This document shows, piece after piece, positions 54,656-64,000 of a stretch of DNA of 64,000 nucleotides. Position numbers and translations under genes: made by a program. The DNA lies in NCBI RefSeq assembly GCF_006228385.1, contig NZ_CP039852.1:1814001-1878000 (forward strand), read 5' to 3'. Under the pieces are notes generated by a model. That model made no database searches, was not told where the DNA came from, and saw only the letters and a program-made list of their open reading frames with translations. Positions within the stretch are counted from its first letter, which is position 1. Each line of letters begins with the position of its first letter. Origin of the DNA: Salinimonas iocasae. Its GTDB lineage: Bacteria; Pseudomonadota; Gammaproteobacteria; Enterobacterales; Alteromonadaceae.

Positions 54656-56407
54656 TTATCGACGTAAGTAGCGTCTGAATCCAGCGAATCCGAATAACGC
54701 CAAGAGTGCAGATACAGAAAACGCTGCACCGCTTCTTTCAAACTTCTCACCTTCGATATCCCCGGCATCACCCTCTTCACAGGTTTCTATTTCGCCATTA
54801 GGATTCGGAGTTAGCTTGACTGCAACAACGCGATCTTCAAGATCCTGCTCGCCGTTTTCATCGAGTATAATCTCGCCATCAATATATTGTGCAGGACGAC
54901 GAATCAGCGCATTTGCAATGATTTCATTGTTATCGTTAATATCAATCGCATCAACCAACAAATACTCGCTGTCGCAACTTGTCAGCGTATTCAAATCAAC
55001 AATATTCTCGTCGCCAACGGTATACATAAAAGCGTGGTTTTCTGGATCGCGTCCTGAAATCTGCGGCTCAAACTGCGACGCACCCACAACAATATTGTTA
55101 TTGTTGATAGCTGCCGGTTCAGTCTGACCGTTTTCGAAAAAGCCCTGAGGGTAGAAAGATTCCTCGGTATCCAGATTGTAAGCAAACAAAAAGTTACGTG
55201 CCACACTACTAGGTTCCCGGGTTACATATCCTGTTACCCAGTTTTCATCATTGATCGATAATGCCCGGCTTTGTGCATTGTCATCACGATTCAGTAATTC
55301 TGTGGTTTCTCCGTTAGCAAAAACCGCAGCCACTTCACCGCGTTCGCGAGCATTATTGCCGCCTAAACGCGCCAGCGTCAGGGTTTCATCCGTTGCAGAA
55401 ACCCCTACCGCGATCCCATTGTTATTGATGTCGTAAGCGCGACCATAGTTATAGGCATTAGCCTGATCACCTTCCGGCTCATAAACAAGCGGGTAGCTGG
55501 TGGTATCCACAATTTCGCCAGAGGCGTTCAACGTCCAGATAACCGGTCTGATTTGCGAAGAGACTTTCAGCGGGTAAATTAAGCTAATTGTGCCGCCTCG
55601 TGAACGGCGTTGATAAACAGCGTTCTTCAAACAAAGCTCAAGGGCCGTATCACCACGGATTTCATCATCATAACAGCCCTCGATATCTTCTCTGATAGCA
55701 TCAGTAAAGTCCGTTGTACCAAATCCGGCTACCTGAAACGATTCGTTAACAGCGTAAGCTGTTGCGTAGCCATTAAGTAAATCATCAGGAGGCGGTAAGC
55801 GAATAGCCTGTCCATTTACCTGCGCATAAGCCTGTTCAAGGCCTTCGCTAATGATAATGTAATCATCTTCGCCATCTTCATTAACAATAGACACGCGATT
55901 AAACGGTAGCTCAGACGAGCCAACAATGAAATCTCTGCTGATACTATCTCTTGCGATTGACTCAGCAGATTGTGTATAGATATCTTGGCCTTCAACCAGA
56001 GTATCAAGCCCAGGCACCAATTCTGCGTCTACTGTATCAGTTACATAAGAACGAAAATCTGCCAGTGCTGGGTAAGCCGTGCTACCCAAATTGTTATTAC
56101 TTTGCAGGAAGTTGACGATAATCTGATAATCAACAGAGGTAAATATGCCTTGTTGCGCATCTTCTGGATTTTCAAGCGTGCTCACGGCATCGAAAAAACC
56201 GCTTTCACTCAGAAGCGCAACATCAATACGTGGGTTGAATTCCTGTGATACGGCGGTAAGCATCGTACCCGTGTTATCAATAGATTTACCAAAATTGCTT
56301 TTTGCAATATCCGTTACCGGTAAGGGGGTGACATCATAAGTGGCAGCCAGTGTCGAAACACTGCCTGTGGCCATTATCATGGCGGCGGCAAGCTGTTTTA
56401 ATTTCAT
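54656..56407 (-). CDS. DUF3466 exported protein with C-terminal sorting-like tail
   Basis: A 583-residue exported protein of the DUF3466 family, known mainly from Alteromonadales, Shewanella and Vibrio; its function is unknown. It has a signal peptide (MKLKQLAAAMIMATGSVSTLAA), repeated segments of about 60-80 residues with INNNNIVVGAS/INDENWVTGY-like units that suggest a beta-propeller-like repeat, and a C-terminal tail of short hydrophobic helix plus GFAGFRRYLRR, like GlyGly-CTERM-type sorting signals. It lies 12 bases after uup on the same strand. Confidence 0.82.
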   Translation of the reverse strand: MKLKQLAAAMIMATGSVSTLAATYDVTPLPVTDIAKSNFGKSIDNTGTMLTAVSQEFNPRIDVALLSESGFFDAVSTLENPEDAQQGIFTSVDYQIIVNFLQSNNNLGSTAYPALADFRSYVTDTVDAELVPGLDTLVEGQDIYTQSAESIARDSISRDFIVGSSELPFNRVSIVNEDGEDDYIIISEGLEQAYAQVNGQAIRLPPPDDLLNGYATAYAVNESFQVAGFGTTDFTDAIREDIEGCYDDEIRGDTALELCLKNAVYQRRSRGGTISLIYPLKVSSQIRPVIWTLNASGEIVDTTSYPLVYEPEGDQANAYNYGRAYDINNNGIAVGVSATDETLTLARLGGNNARERGEVAAVFANGETTELLNRDDNAQSRALSINDENWVTGYVTREPSSVARNFLFAYNLDTEESFYPQGFFENGQTEPAAINNNNIVVGASQFEPQISGRDPENHAFMYTVGDENIVDLNTLTSCDSEYLLVDAIDINDNNEIIANALIRRPAQYIDGEIILDENGEQDLEDRVVAVKLTPNPNGEIETCEEGDAGDIEGEKFERSGAAFSVSALLALFGFAGFRRYLRR

Positions 56408-56419
56408 GTACTATCCTAT

Positions 56420-58360
56420 TTACTGCTGAGTCTCTTCCAGCATGCTTTCTAATTCGTCCCAGCGCGCGTATTTTTCTGTTAACGCAGCTTCGGTTTCTTC
56501 CAGCGTTTTGAGCGTACTGGCAGTGTTATCACTGTCCTGTTTAAAAAATTCGGGAGAGTTCACTTCTTCCTGAAGCGTACCGAGCTTTTCTTCCAGCTCT
56601 TCTATTTGCTGCGGAAGTGTTTCAAGTTCTCTCTGGTCTTTATATGATAACTTTTTCGGTTTACTGACAGAAGACTTTGCCTTAGAACTTCCTGATGTAG
56701 ATTTAGTTTCATCAGCACGTTGTTTTTGTACTGTTTTTTTCTGTGCGCTTCGTTGCTGTTCCTGCGCTTTGTACCATTGCTCTACATCAGAGAAGCCGCC
56801 GACAAACTCTTTGACCTTCCCACTACCCTCAAAAACCAGACAGCTGCTGGCTACGTTATCAACAAACTCCCTGTCGTGACTGACCAGTAACACCGTGCCC
56901 TGATAAGCAGACAGCAGGGTTTCAAGCATTTCGAGGGTTTCGACATCAAGATCGTTTGTCGGCTCATCCAGAACCAGAACGTTACTGGGTTTGAGCATAA
57001 GCTTTGCGAGCATCAGGCGGTTTTTTTCACCGCCTGAAAGTGATTTGACAGGTGAGTTCACCCGTTCAGGTGAAAACAGATAATCCTGAAGATAACTGAT
57101 AACGTGTCGGGGGTGTCCGTTCACCATGAGGTCGCGTTTGCCGTCACCGACGGCATCAATTACGGACTTTTCCAAATCAAGACCAAACCGGTGCTGATCG
57201 AAGTAAGCGACTTCCAGGTTTGTGCCCTGCCTGACTTCCCCACTTTGAGGGGCAAGCTGGCCAAGCAACAGTTTGATAAGTGTTGTTTTGCCACTTCCGT
57301 TAGGACCGACAAGCGCTATTTTATCACCTCGTAACACATTTAAATCGAGACCCGAAACAATGTTTTTGTCTTCAATCTGATAAGACAGATTGCTCACCTC
57401 AAACACCATTTTTCCGGAGCGTACCCCCTGATGCTGAGCAGCGACTACGTTACCCTGCAATTCACGCCGGGATTTACGCTCTTCGCGTAGCTTTTTCAGC
57501 GCTCTGACACGACCTTCATTGCGCGTGCGTCTGGCTTTGATTCCCTGCCGTATCCAGGTTTCTTCCTGCGCCAGCTTTTTATCAAACTCGGCATTGTGGG
57601 TAGCCTCTACCTCTAAATCTTCTTGTTTCTTCTGAAGATAACTGTCGTATTCGCCCGGGTAGCTGGTCAGTGCCCCACGGTCTAAGTCGACAATACGGGT
57701 AGCCATGTTACGAATGAAAGCCCTGTCGTGGCTTACAAATACGATGGCACCCTGGAAGTTGACGAGACTTTGTTCAAGCCAGCGAATCATTTCTATATCA
57801 AGGTGGTTGGTGGGCTCGTCTAGCAATAACAAGTCCGGAGAGCGCACTAACGCTCTTGCCAGTGCCGCTTTTCTTCGCCAACCGCCTGACAGTGTGGTCA
57901 ATGAAATGTCAGGATCCAGTTTGAGCATGGTCAGCGTCTGAGAAATCTGCTGTTCGATTTGCCATGCTTCCCGCGCATCAATTTCTGCCTGCAGCTTTTC
58001 CAGACGCAGCAGGTTTTTGTCACTGGGATCTTCAGTAATAAGCCGTGTCTGATGATAATAGTCTTTTAACACCTGGCCGATATCCGCCAGGCCCTCTGCG
58101 ACATAATCATATAATGTGACATCAGTTGTTTGCGGCGGGTCCTGCTCTAACCGTGCAACCACCGTTTTGTTGTCAATAATTCGTTGACCATCATCTGCTG
58201 TAATATCGCCTGCTATAACCTTCATCAGGGTAGATTTACCGCTACCATTTCGGCCAACAAGGCATACCCGCTCACCGGGCTGAACGACTAACTCCACACC
58301 ATTAAGCAGCGGCGGGTTACCGTAAATGACGGTGATGTTTTTTAACTGCAAAATGCTCAT
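56420..58360 (-). CDS. uup: ABC-F ATPase Uup
   Basis: Soluble ABC-F protein with two nucleotide-binding domains, 646 residues; E. coli Uup affects transposon excision, ribosome function and DNA-branch processing. Walker A is GRNGSGKSTL and GPNGSGKTTL, the signatures LSGGWRRK and LSGGEKNR, and the Walker B regions LLLLDEPTNHLDIE and VLVLDEPTNDLDVE. A coiled-coil C-terminal domain of about 90 residues (KKLSYKDQRELETLPQQI) is the DNA/RNA-binding tail of Uup. It overlaps the glutaredoxin-like gene by 4 bases. Confidence 0.95.
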   Translation of the reverse strand: MSILQLKNITVIYGNPPLLNGVELVVQPGERVCLVGRNGSGKSTLMKVIAGDITADDGQRIIDNKTVVARLEQDPPQTTDVTLYDYVAEGLADIGQVLKDYYHQTRLITEDPSDKNLLRLEKLQAEIDAREAWQIEQQISQTLTMLKLDPDISLTTLSGGWRRKAALARALVRSPDLLLLDEPTNHLDIEMIRWLEQSLVNFQGAIVFVSHDRAFIRNMATRIVDLDRGALTSYPGEYDSYLQKKQEDLEVEATHNAEFDKKLAQEETWIRQGIKARRTRNEGRVRALKKLREERKSRRELQGNVVAAQHQGVRSGKMVFEVSNLSYQIEDKNIVSGLDLNVLRGDKIALVGPNGSGKTTLIKLLLGQLAPQSGEVRQGTNLEVAYFDQHRFGLDLEKSVIDAVGDGKRDLMVNGHPRHVISYLQDYLFSPERVNSPVKSLSGGEKNRLMLAKLMLKPSNVLVLDEPTNDLDVETLEMLETLLSAYQGTVLLVSHDREFVDNVASSCLVFEGSGKVKEFVGGFSDVEQWYKAQEQQRSAQKKTVQKQRADETKSTSGSSKAKSSVSKPKKLSYKDQRELETLPQQIEELEEKLGTLQEEVNSPEFFKQDSDNTASTLKTLEETEAALTEKYARWDELESMLEETQQ

Positions 58361-58584
58361 TCAAGAAACCTTTTCAATGCATTTGAATCAAACGGCCAGG
58401 CCAGTTCCTCTTGGGTGTCCATGCGTTTTAAAACCGGGATCCGTGCCCCGTATTCGTGATACAGCCTGGTATCGTCACGAACATTGACTAGTGTAACCTG
58501 AGGTGGCGTATCCAGGCTTCGGATCATTGTTAACGCCTTATGGCACAAGGAACATGCAGGTGCTGTATATAATTCAGTTAGCAT
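58357..58584 (-). CDS. Glutaredoxin-like protein with C-x-x-C motif
   Basis: A 75-residue small thioredoxin-fold protein of the DUF836/glutaredoxin-like type. The motif APACSLCHKAL near the N-terminus gives the redox C-S-L-C pair, and the conserved cis-Pro region is RIPVLKRMD. The start at 58584 overlaps the rlmKL stop codon (ATG within the last codons); a longer in-frame start at 58602 is possible. It overlaps uup by 4 bases, so the three genes form one operon. Confidence 0.85.
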   Translation of the reverse strand: MLTELYTAPACSLCHKALTMIRSLDTPPQVTLVNVRDDTRLYHEYGARIPVLKRMDTQEELAWPFDSNALKRFLE

Positions 58585-60677
58585 TTTTTCATTATCCAGC
58601 ATTTATGTATATTAGGATGACGTGAGAAATCGCCGGGAATAGTTTGCGCAGTGATATCTTCACAACTAAGCCCCATCTCTTTAATTGCTTGTGCATCCAG
58701 TTTAAAGCCACGCTTGTTATTAGAAAATACAATGGTGCCGCCATCATTGAGGCATTTAAAAGCATCCTGCAACATCGCGAGGTAATCGCGTTGCACATCC
58801 CAGGTCGCCTGCATTCGTTTTGAATTGGAAAAAGACGGTGGGTCGATGAATATCAAGTCGTACTTACCAGTGTGTGATGCAAGCCATTGTGTGCAATCAG
58901 CCTGTATAAAGGCATAGGGGCCACCGAGCTTATTTAAGCGAAAGTTCTCCCGCGCCCAGTCCAGATAGGTTTTAGACATATCGACAGTACATACAGAACG
59001 CGCCTTACCCAGCGCGGCAGCGACAGACACGCTGCCGGTGTAAGAAAACAAATTCAGCACATCTTTGTTCTGTGACAATTGCCTGACCAGCTTTCGCGTT
59101 TCGCGATGATCCAGAAACAGGCCTGTATCCAGATAATCAGTCAAATTCACAAGCAGGCGGGCGCCATTTTCATAGATGACCTTTTTGACCCCTTTCTGGT
59201 CCAGCTTTTCGTATTGCGCAGTGCCTTTCTGGCGGGTTCTTACTTTCAACGAAATATTCGAAGATGGTACGCCTGTGACCGCAGGTAAATGCAACAGGAC
59301 TTCCTGTAACCGACGGCGTGCTTTGTTCTCGTCGATATCCTTAGGCGGTGCGTACTCCTGTACGACCAGCCAGTCATCATAACGGTCAATAGCCACATTA
59401 TAGTCAGGCAAATCAGCATCATAAATGCGATAGCAATTAGTGTCCTGTTGCTTTACCCAGCTCTTCATCTTTTTCAGATTTTTGCGAAGCCGGTTAGCAA
59501 ATTCATGATTTTCGGCGTCGTCTGAAAACTGCTGGCAGTTTTGTTCATCCAGCCGGTAATTGACCAGTCGGCATTCCAGTTTACCGTTATTCATCGCGTA
59601 GTCTTTTGCAGCACGCAATTTGAGCACTCTTAGCAGGTCCCGGTTGCTCGACAGTAACGTAACATGCCACCCTTTCCAGGCGGTTTTTAAATGCTTGCCC
59701 CATTGAGAAAACAGGGGCAGCAGGTCTGTCAACTCACCAAGCCGTTCACCGTAAGGCGGATTAGCAACCAGATACCCTTTTTCCTTTTCCGGAGGCGCAG
59801 CTTTAGTCGCATCCTGGCAGGCAAACTGAATATCATGAAAGACGCCGGCTTCATCGGCATTTTTACGCGCTATACTGATTAGCTTTTTACTGACATCGCT
59901 GGCAAAAATTGTTGATGACACAGGTTGTTGACTGGCCAGCGCATTGTCTAGCAGCTTATCCCAAAGCGTTGCATCGTGACCCAGCCAACCATTGAAACCC
60001 CAGTAGGAGCGCTTAATACTCGGTGCGATATTCCTTGCTATATAGGCTGCTTCAATAGCAATAGTACCGGAGCCGCACATCATATCAGCCAGCGGTTTAT
60101 CTGTGTTATTTGTCCAGCCGGAACGCATTAGCATCGCACAGGCAATATGTTCTTTGAGAGGCGCATCACCGGTTTGTTGTCGGTAAGCACGCTGGTGCAG
60201 GCTGTTGCCACTTAAATCGATACCAACTGTCACTTGATCGCGCTGGCACTTGGCATACACGGGCAAATCCGGTTGTTTACGCTCGACAGAAGGACGCTGT
60301 GTACCTTCCTGCATAAACTGATCGACAATCGCATCCTTAATTTTAACCGCACCAAACTGCGTATTGTTAATGGCCCGGTTGGTACCTGAAAACTGTACAC
60401 TCAGGCTGTCTGTCGGACGCAGATGCTGAGGCCAGTCGATGCCATCAGCAATTGCATACAAATCTTCTGCAGAATCACATTTACCGGAATTTAAAACCCA
60501 TATAACGCGGTTTGCCAGCCTGGACCATAAGCATAATGTATACGCCTGTTCAAGCGAGCCTTCAAAGCTAAGGGCGCCGGGTGACATTTTTACTTCTGCA
60601 TCCGGGCACAGGCTGATAATTTCTTCTCGAAGTAATTCATCCAGTCCGCGACTGGTTGTTACTAAAATGGTGTTCAT
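58578..60677 (-). CDS. rlmKL: Bifunctional 23S rRNA methyltransferase RlmKL
   Basis: Two fused SAM methyltransferases that modify G2445 (m2G) and G2069 (m7G) of 23S rRNA. The 699-residue protein has an N-terminal THUMP domain, then the RlmL half with DMMCGSGTIAIEAA and LVANPPYGERL (NPPY), and the RlmK half with LFSYTGSVSVAAALG and FIDPPSFSNSKRM. The length and two-domain order match the family. It lies 33 bases downstream of pyrD on the same strand. Confidence 0.96.
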   Translation of the reverse strand: MNTILVTTSRGLDELLREEIISLCPDAEVKMSPGALSFEGSLEQAYTLCLWSRLANRVIWVLNSGKCDSAEDLYAIADGIDWPQHLRPTDSLSVQFSGTNRAINNTQFGAVKIKDAIVDQFMQEGTQRPSVERKQPDLPVYAKCQRDQVTVGIDLSGNSLHQRAYRQQTGDAPLKEHIACAMLMRSGWTNNTDKPLADMMCGSGTIAIEAAYIARNIAPSIKRSYWGFNGWLGHDATLWDKLLDNALASQQPVSSTIFASDVSKKLISIARKNADEAGVFHDIQFACQDATKAAPPEKEKGYLVANPPYGERLGELTDLLPLFSQWGKHLKTAWKGWHVTLLSSNRDLLRVLKLRAAKDYAMNNGKLECRLVNYRLDEQNCQQFSDDAENHEFANRLRKNLKKMKSWVKQQDTNCYRIYDADLPDYNVAIDRYDDWLVVQEYAPPKDIDENKARRRLQEVLLHLPAVTGVPSSNISLKVRTRQKGTAQYEKLDQKGVKKVIYENGARLLVNLTDYLDTGLFLDHRETRKLVRQLSQNKDVLNLFSYTGSVSVAAALGKARSVCTVDMSKTYLDWARENFRLNKLGGPYAFIQADCTQWLASHTGKYDLIFIDPPSFSNSKRMQATWDVQRDYLAMLQDAFKCLNDGGTIVFSNNKRGFKLDAQAIKEMGLSCEDITAQTIPGDFSRHPNIHKCWIMKKC

Positions 60678-60710
60678 ATTGATGCCTCGCCGACTCGGGC
60701 CGGCTGTAAA

Positions 60711-61718
60711 CTAGATTGCGCGGGCGATAGACTTTATCAGCGCGGGGCCCTGATAAATAAACGCAGAATAAACCTGTACAAGGGACGCGCCGGCATTTAA
60801 TCGGTCCTGTGCTGCTTTTGCACTATCAATACCGCCTACGCCGATAATCGGAATTTCCCTGCCTAACGCTTCAGATAAGCGTTGTGTAACCCATTCAGCT
60901 TGCTGAGTTAATACCGCGCCGCTTAAGCCTCCGGACTCCTCGGCGTGATCAAGTCCTTCTACCGCATCCCTGCTCAGTGTGGTGTTGGTTGCAATTACCC
61001 CATCCATCTTCGCTTTTAGCAGTGATGCAGCGATACTTGATATTTCCTGTTCAGAAAGATCCGGCGCAATCTTGATAAACAACGGCACGTAACGACCGTG
61101 AGTTTCAGTGAGCTTTTCCTGCGCCGCTTTTAAGCCTTTCAGCAAAGCGTCCAGCGCATCACCATATTGAAGGTTGCGCAAACCCGGGGTATTGGGTGAG
61201 GAAATGTTAACGGTGACATAACTGGCATAAGGGTAAACTTTGTTAAGGCAAATGAGGTAATCATCCAAAGCATGCGCTTCTTCGGTATCTTTGTTCTTAC
61301 CGATATTAATACCGATAACGCCTTTGAAATTTGCCTTCTTAACGTTTTCGACCAGATAGTCGACACCTTTATTATTAAAACCCATCCGGTTAATAATCGC
61401 TTGTTTTTCTTCAATGCGAAATAAACGGGGCTTTGGATTGCCCGGCTGTGGGCGGGGTGTGACGGTGCCTATCTCGATAAAACCAAATCCCATTGCCGCA
61501 AAAGCATCTATGCAATCGCCATTTTTATCCAGTCCCGCTGCAAGTCCTATCGGATTTGGAAACGTTACACCCGCCACAGTTACCGGCTTATCCACAACGG
61601 GTTGGCTGTACAACCATTTAGCCGGGGTATGTTGGGTTCGCTTTAGCCATTTCAGGGCGAAATCATGACTTTTTTCGGGATCGCATTTAAGAAGCAGGTT
61701 TTGGGCAATGGTCAGCAT
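60711..61718 (-). CDS. pyrD: Quinone-dependent dihydroorotate dehydrogenase
   Basis: Class 2 dihydroorotate dehydrogenase; oxidises dihydroorotate to orotate in pyrimidine synthesis with membrane quinone as acceptor. The 335-residue protein has a short amphipathic N-terminus for membrane contact, and [31 protein letters not shown], the catalytic Ser region [16 protein letters not shown] and [10 protein letters not shown] strong terminator separates it from gdhB. Confidence 0.97.
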   Translation of the reverse strand: MLTIAQNLLLKCDPEKSHDFALKWLKRTQHTPAKWLYSQPVVDKPVTVAGVTFPNPIGLAAGLDKNGDCIDAFAAMGFGFIEIGTVTPRPQPGNPKPRLFRIEEKQAIINRMGFNNKGVDYLVENVKKANFKGVIGINIGKNKDTEEAHALDDYLICLNKVYPYASYVTVNISSPNTPGLRNLQYGDALDALLKGLKAAQEKLTETHGRYVPLFIKIAPDLSEQEISSIAASLLKAKMDGVIATNTTLSRDAVEGLDHAEESGGLSGAVLTQQAEWVTQRLSEALGREIPIIGVGGIDSAKAAQDRLNAGASLVQVYSAFIYQGPALIKSIARAI

Positions 61719-61735
61719 ATCACTATAAGCTATAA

Positions 61736-61760
61736 AAAAGCCCTGTCAGACAGGGCTTTG
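61736..61760. terminator. Terminator between gdhB and pyrD
   Basis: A perfect AAAGCCCTGTC/GACAGGGCTTT stem, flanked by A and T runs, 21 bases after the gdhB stop. Works best on the minus strand. Confidence 0.88.
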
Positions 61761-61780
61761 TTTCGTCGAATAGCGCTATT

Positions 61781-64000
61781 CTAATGGTTAGACTTCACGC
61801 TTAAAAGCATCAATTCACGTAATGCGACTGAAAACTTCGCAAAGTCATGTGCAGAGCTGGTCTTAAACTCTGACATCATGTGATACCAACGCTTCAGTAA
61901 TGCTTGATTATTATCCATCCAGCTCGACAGAATGTTATCAGCATCGGTTGCATCAGGTCTGCTTTGCAGCAAGTTAGCGGTGATAGAGCGCTGTTGCCAG
62001 TCCAGCTCTTCTCGATATGACGCACGTGCCAGAGCCTGCCAGTGGTTGCTTACCGCCTGATTATTAATCTGGTCGAGGAACCAGTGCAGTTCCAGCTGAT
62101 TGCCTAACTGGAAGTACAGTTTCGCAATAACTGAGGTGTCATGGTCGTCAGACTCATCAATCTGCGCAATGTCCAGGCTAGAGAACAGGTTAGAGAAGCT
62201 TGCTACCTGATAGGCAATGTCGTCCGGTACCCCTTTCTTGGTCAGTGACTCGGTATGTTTGGTAAGCATAGCGAATTCATCTTCAACCAGATACTGCTCA
62301 AGGTTCTTACGCAGATCTTCGCATGTACCACGGTACGCATCGATAGCTTCCTGAATACCAAGCGACTGGTTACCATGGCGAATATACCAGCGAGCTGTAC
62401 GGCGCATGATACGGCGCGCTTCTTCAAGCATTTTCAGCTGTAGGTCAGCGTCTATGGCTGTGTCCAGCTGCTCGATACGACGCCACAATGGACCAATATC
62501 AAAAATGCCTTTTACGATACTGTATGCGTTCGCAATTTCGTCGACCGTTGCGCCTGTTTCTTCCTGCATACGGAACACGAAATTCAGTCCCATATCATTA
62601 AGCATATTGTTAGTTAGCTTAGTGGCAATGATTTCACCGCGTAGCGGGTGTTGTTCCATCTGCGACTGAAACTTATCGCGAAGTACAGAAGGAAACGCCT
62701 CTACCAAAAGTTTCTCATGATAAGGGTTTTCTGTGATCGCTGGAATGTTCAGTTCATCTTTTAACACCATCTTGCCATAGGCAATCAGAACGCTTAGTTC
62801 AGGGCGCGTCAGACCTTTATCTTCGGCGACGCGATCAGAGATCTCATCGTCAGATGGAATAAACTCCAGCTCACGGTTCAGGCGTCCTTCACGTTCCAGG
62901 CCATGGATAAATCGTAACTGTTCTTTGAGGGCTGAGTTTCCTGCACGCTCGGTAATAGAAATAGACTGCGTCTGGCGGTAGCAATCCTCAAGCACCAGTT
63001 GTGCGACATCATCAGTCATTTCATAAAGAAGATTATTGCGCTGCTTAGTAGTCAGATCGCCATTATTAACCAGGCTGTTCAGCAGGATCTTGATATTGAC
63101 CTCATTATCGGAACAGTCCACACCGCCCACATTATCAATAAAGTCAGTATTGACTCTGCCGCCATTGGCAGCGTACTCAATACGGCCAAGTTGGGTAAGG
63201 CCCAGGTTACCGCCCTCGCCCACAATTTTAGCCTGTACGTCGCGTCCGTTTACCCGAAGGTCATCGTTCGCCCGGTCACCCACTTCGGCATGGGATTCCT
63301 TCTTACTTTTCACATACGTACCGATACCGCCGTTCCAGATAAGGTCAACTGGCATCTTCAAAATGTTGTGAATAAGCTCGTTTGGCGTCATCGTCATCTG
63401 ACGGGTACCCAGACACTTTTTCATCTCTGGCGTCAGCTTGATAGATTTATCTGCACGACTGAAAACGCCACCACCTTTGGAGATTAGGTCTTTATTGTAA
63501 TCATCCCAGGATAAACGCGGATTTTCGAACAGGCGCTGACGCTCCTCGTAGCTTTTCGCTACATCCGGCTCAGGGTCGAAGAAAATGTGCAGGTGATTAA
63601 ATGCAGAAATCAGCTTGGTGTGTTTTGACAAGAGCATGCCGTTACCAAATACGTCACCAGCCATATCGCCGATACCAACACAGCTGAATTCCGTTGTCTG
63701 ACAGTCAATACCAATCTCACGGAAATGGCGTTTAACAGATTCCCACGCGCCACGAGCGGTTATACCCATTTTCTTGTGGTCATAACCTATACTGCCACCG
63801 GACGCGAACGCATCTCCTAGCCAGAAGTTATATTCATCAGAAATACCATTGGCAATATCGGAGAACGTAGCAGTCCCTTTATCTGCCGCAACAACCAAGT
63901 AAGGGTCATCATCGTCGAGGCGGACCACTTGTTCTGGCGGAACTATTTCACCATTAACAATGTTATCTGTGATATCCAGCAAGCTTCTGATAAAGGTGCG
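61781..64000 (-). CDS. gdhB: NAD-specific glutamate dehydrogenase, large type (5' truncated by window edge)
   Basis: C-terminal 740 residues or so of the 180-kDa-class NAD-dependent glutamate dehydrogenase, which converts glutamate to 2-oxoglutarate and ammonia in catabolism. The frame is open to the window edge (RTFIRSLLDITDN), so the true start is outside. Seen: VRLDDDDPYLVVAADKGTATFSDIAN (catalytic region), GDMAGDVFGNGML, KIVGEGGNLGLTQLGRIEYA and a long helical C-terminal region typical of this family. A full-length enzyme would be about 1600 residues. Confidence 0.94.
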   Translation of the reverse strand, partial: RTFIRSLLDITDNIVNGEIVPPEQVVRLDDDDPYLVVAADKGTATFSDIANGISDEYNFWLGDAFASGGSIGYDHKKMGITARGAWESVKRHFREIGIDCQTTEFSCVGIGDMAGDVFGNGMLLSKHTKLISAFNHLHIFFDPEPDVAKSYEERQRLFENPRLSWDDYNKDLISKGGGVFSRADKSIKLTPEMKKCLGTRQMTMTPNELIHNILKMPVDLIWNGGIGTYVKSKKESHAEVGDRANDDLRVNGRDVQAKIVGEGGNLGLTQLGRIEYAANGGRVNTDFIDNVGGVDCSDNEVNIKILLNSLVNNGDLTTKQRNNLLYEMTDDVAQLVLEDCYRQTQSISITERAGNSALKEQLRFIHGLEREGRLNRELEFIPSDDEISDRVAEDKGLTRPELSVLIAYGKMVLKDELNIPAITENPYHEKLLVEAFPSVLRDKFQSQMEQHPLRGEIIATKLTNNMLNDMGLNFVFRMQEETGATVDEIANAYSIVKGIFDIGPLWRRIEQLDTAIDADLQLKMLEEARRIMRRTARWYIRHGNQSLGIQEAIDAYRGTCEDLRKNLEQYLVEDEFAMLTKHTESLTKKGVPDDIAYQVASFSNLFSSLDIAQIDESDDHDTSVIAKLYFQLGNQLELHWFLDQINNQAVSNHWQALARASYREELDWQQRSITANLLQSRPDATDADNILSSWMDNNQALLKRWYHMMSEFKTSSAHDFAKFSVALRELMLLSVKSNH

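Overview
The window is a chromosomal segment of a marine gammaproteobacterium, most likely an Alteromonadales member close to Alteromonas or Salinimonas. The evidence is the conserved gene orders uvrY-uvrC-pgsA-tRNA(Gly)-tRNA(Cys)-tRNA(Leu), tusDCBE beside a yccA-type gene, ccoNOQP/HIS followed by fnr, uspE and ttcA, fabA next to rmf, and an NAD-dependent large glutamate dehydrogenase beside pyrD, rlmKL and uup. Genus-level assignment is inference. Most of the window is ordinary core genome with short, mostly operonic spacers.

Layout. 1-4380: 3' end of crcB, serS, the tusDCBE sulfur relay operon, a Bax-inhibitor-1 membrane protein and two near-identical tRNA-Ser(UGA) genes. 4595-8612: an ovothiol operon (ovoA-ovoB) and a pirin. 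8851-12655: uvrY-uvrC-pgsA and a three-tRNA cluster behind a strong promoter. 12866-16787: an exported hypothetical protein, then an acyltransferase/SGNH envelope-modification gene, a small unknown partner and a glycosyltransferase. 17169-21578: mercaptopyruvate sulfurtransferase, cobB sirtuin, RhtB exporter, a membrane protein, a Bax-like glucosaminidase and a DUF2987 protein. 21583-32268, all on the minus strand: a patatin, ttcA, uspE, fnr and the complete cbb3 oxidase structural set plus assembly genes ccoS, ccoI and fixH (ccoG is not present here), with an FNR box upstream of ccoN.

32456-39697: two bacterioferritins behind a Fur-box-like site, a Kef-type antiporter, a hydrolase, an FMN glutamate-synthase-like protein, a universal stress protein and dgkA. 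39851-47202 is the accessory-looking part: a DUF945 protein, an EAL phosphodiesterase, a truncated DUF421 protein, a tyrosine recombinase with a perfect 14-6-14 inverted repeat at its 5' end, about 1 kb without recognisable genes, a GC-rich palindromic patch, an orphan ORF and a secreted subtilase. 47199-53122 is the most striking locus: four different photolyase/cryptochrome-family genes plus a DUF2256 zinc-ribbon gene in under 6 kb, arranged as two back-to-back operons with only about 30 bp between the opposing start codons. One of the four lacks the usual FAD-contacting Asn and proximal Trp. 53127-64000: a small orphan protein, fabA (with a FabR-type operator), rmf, a DUF3466 protein, uup, a glutaredoxin-like protein, rlmKL, pyrD and the C-terminal part of gdhB, which runs off the window.

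Together the genes suggest a surface-water marine bacterium equipped for light and oxidative damage (multiple photolyases, ovothiol, UvrC, bacterioferritins) and for microaerobic respiration (FNR and cbb3 oxidase). No CRISPR array, rRNA operon, complete insertion sequence or prophage was seen.
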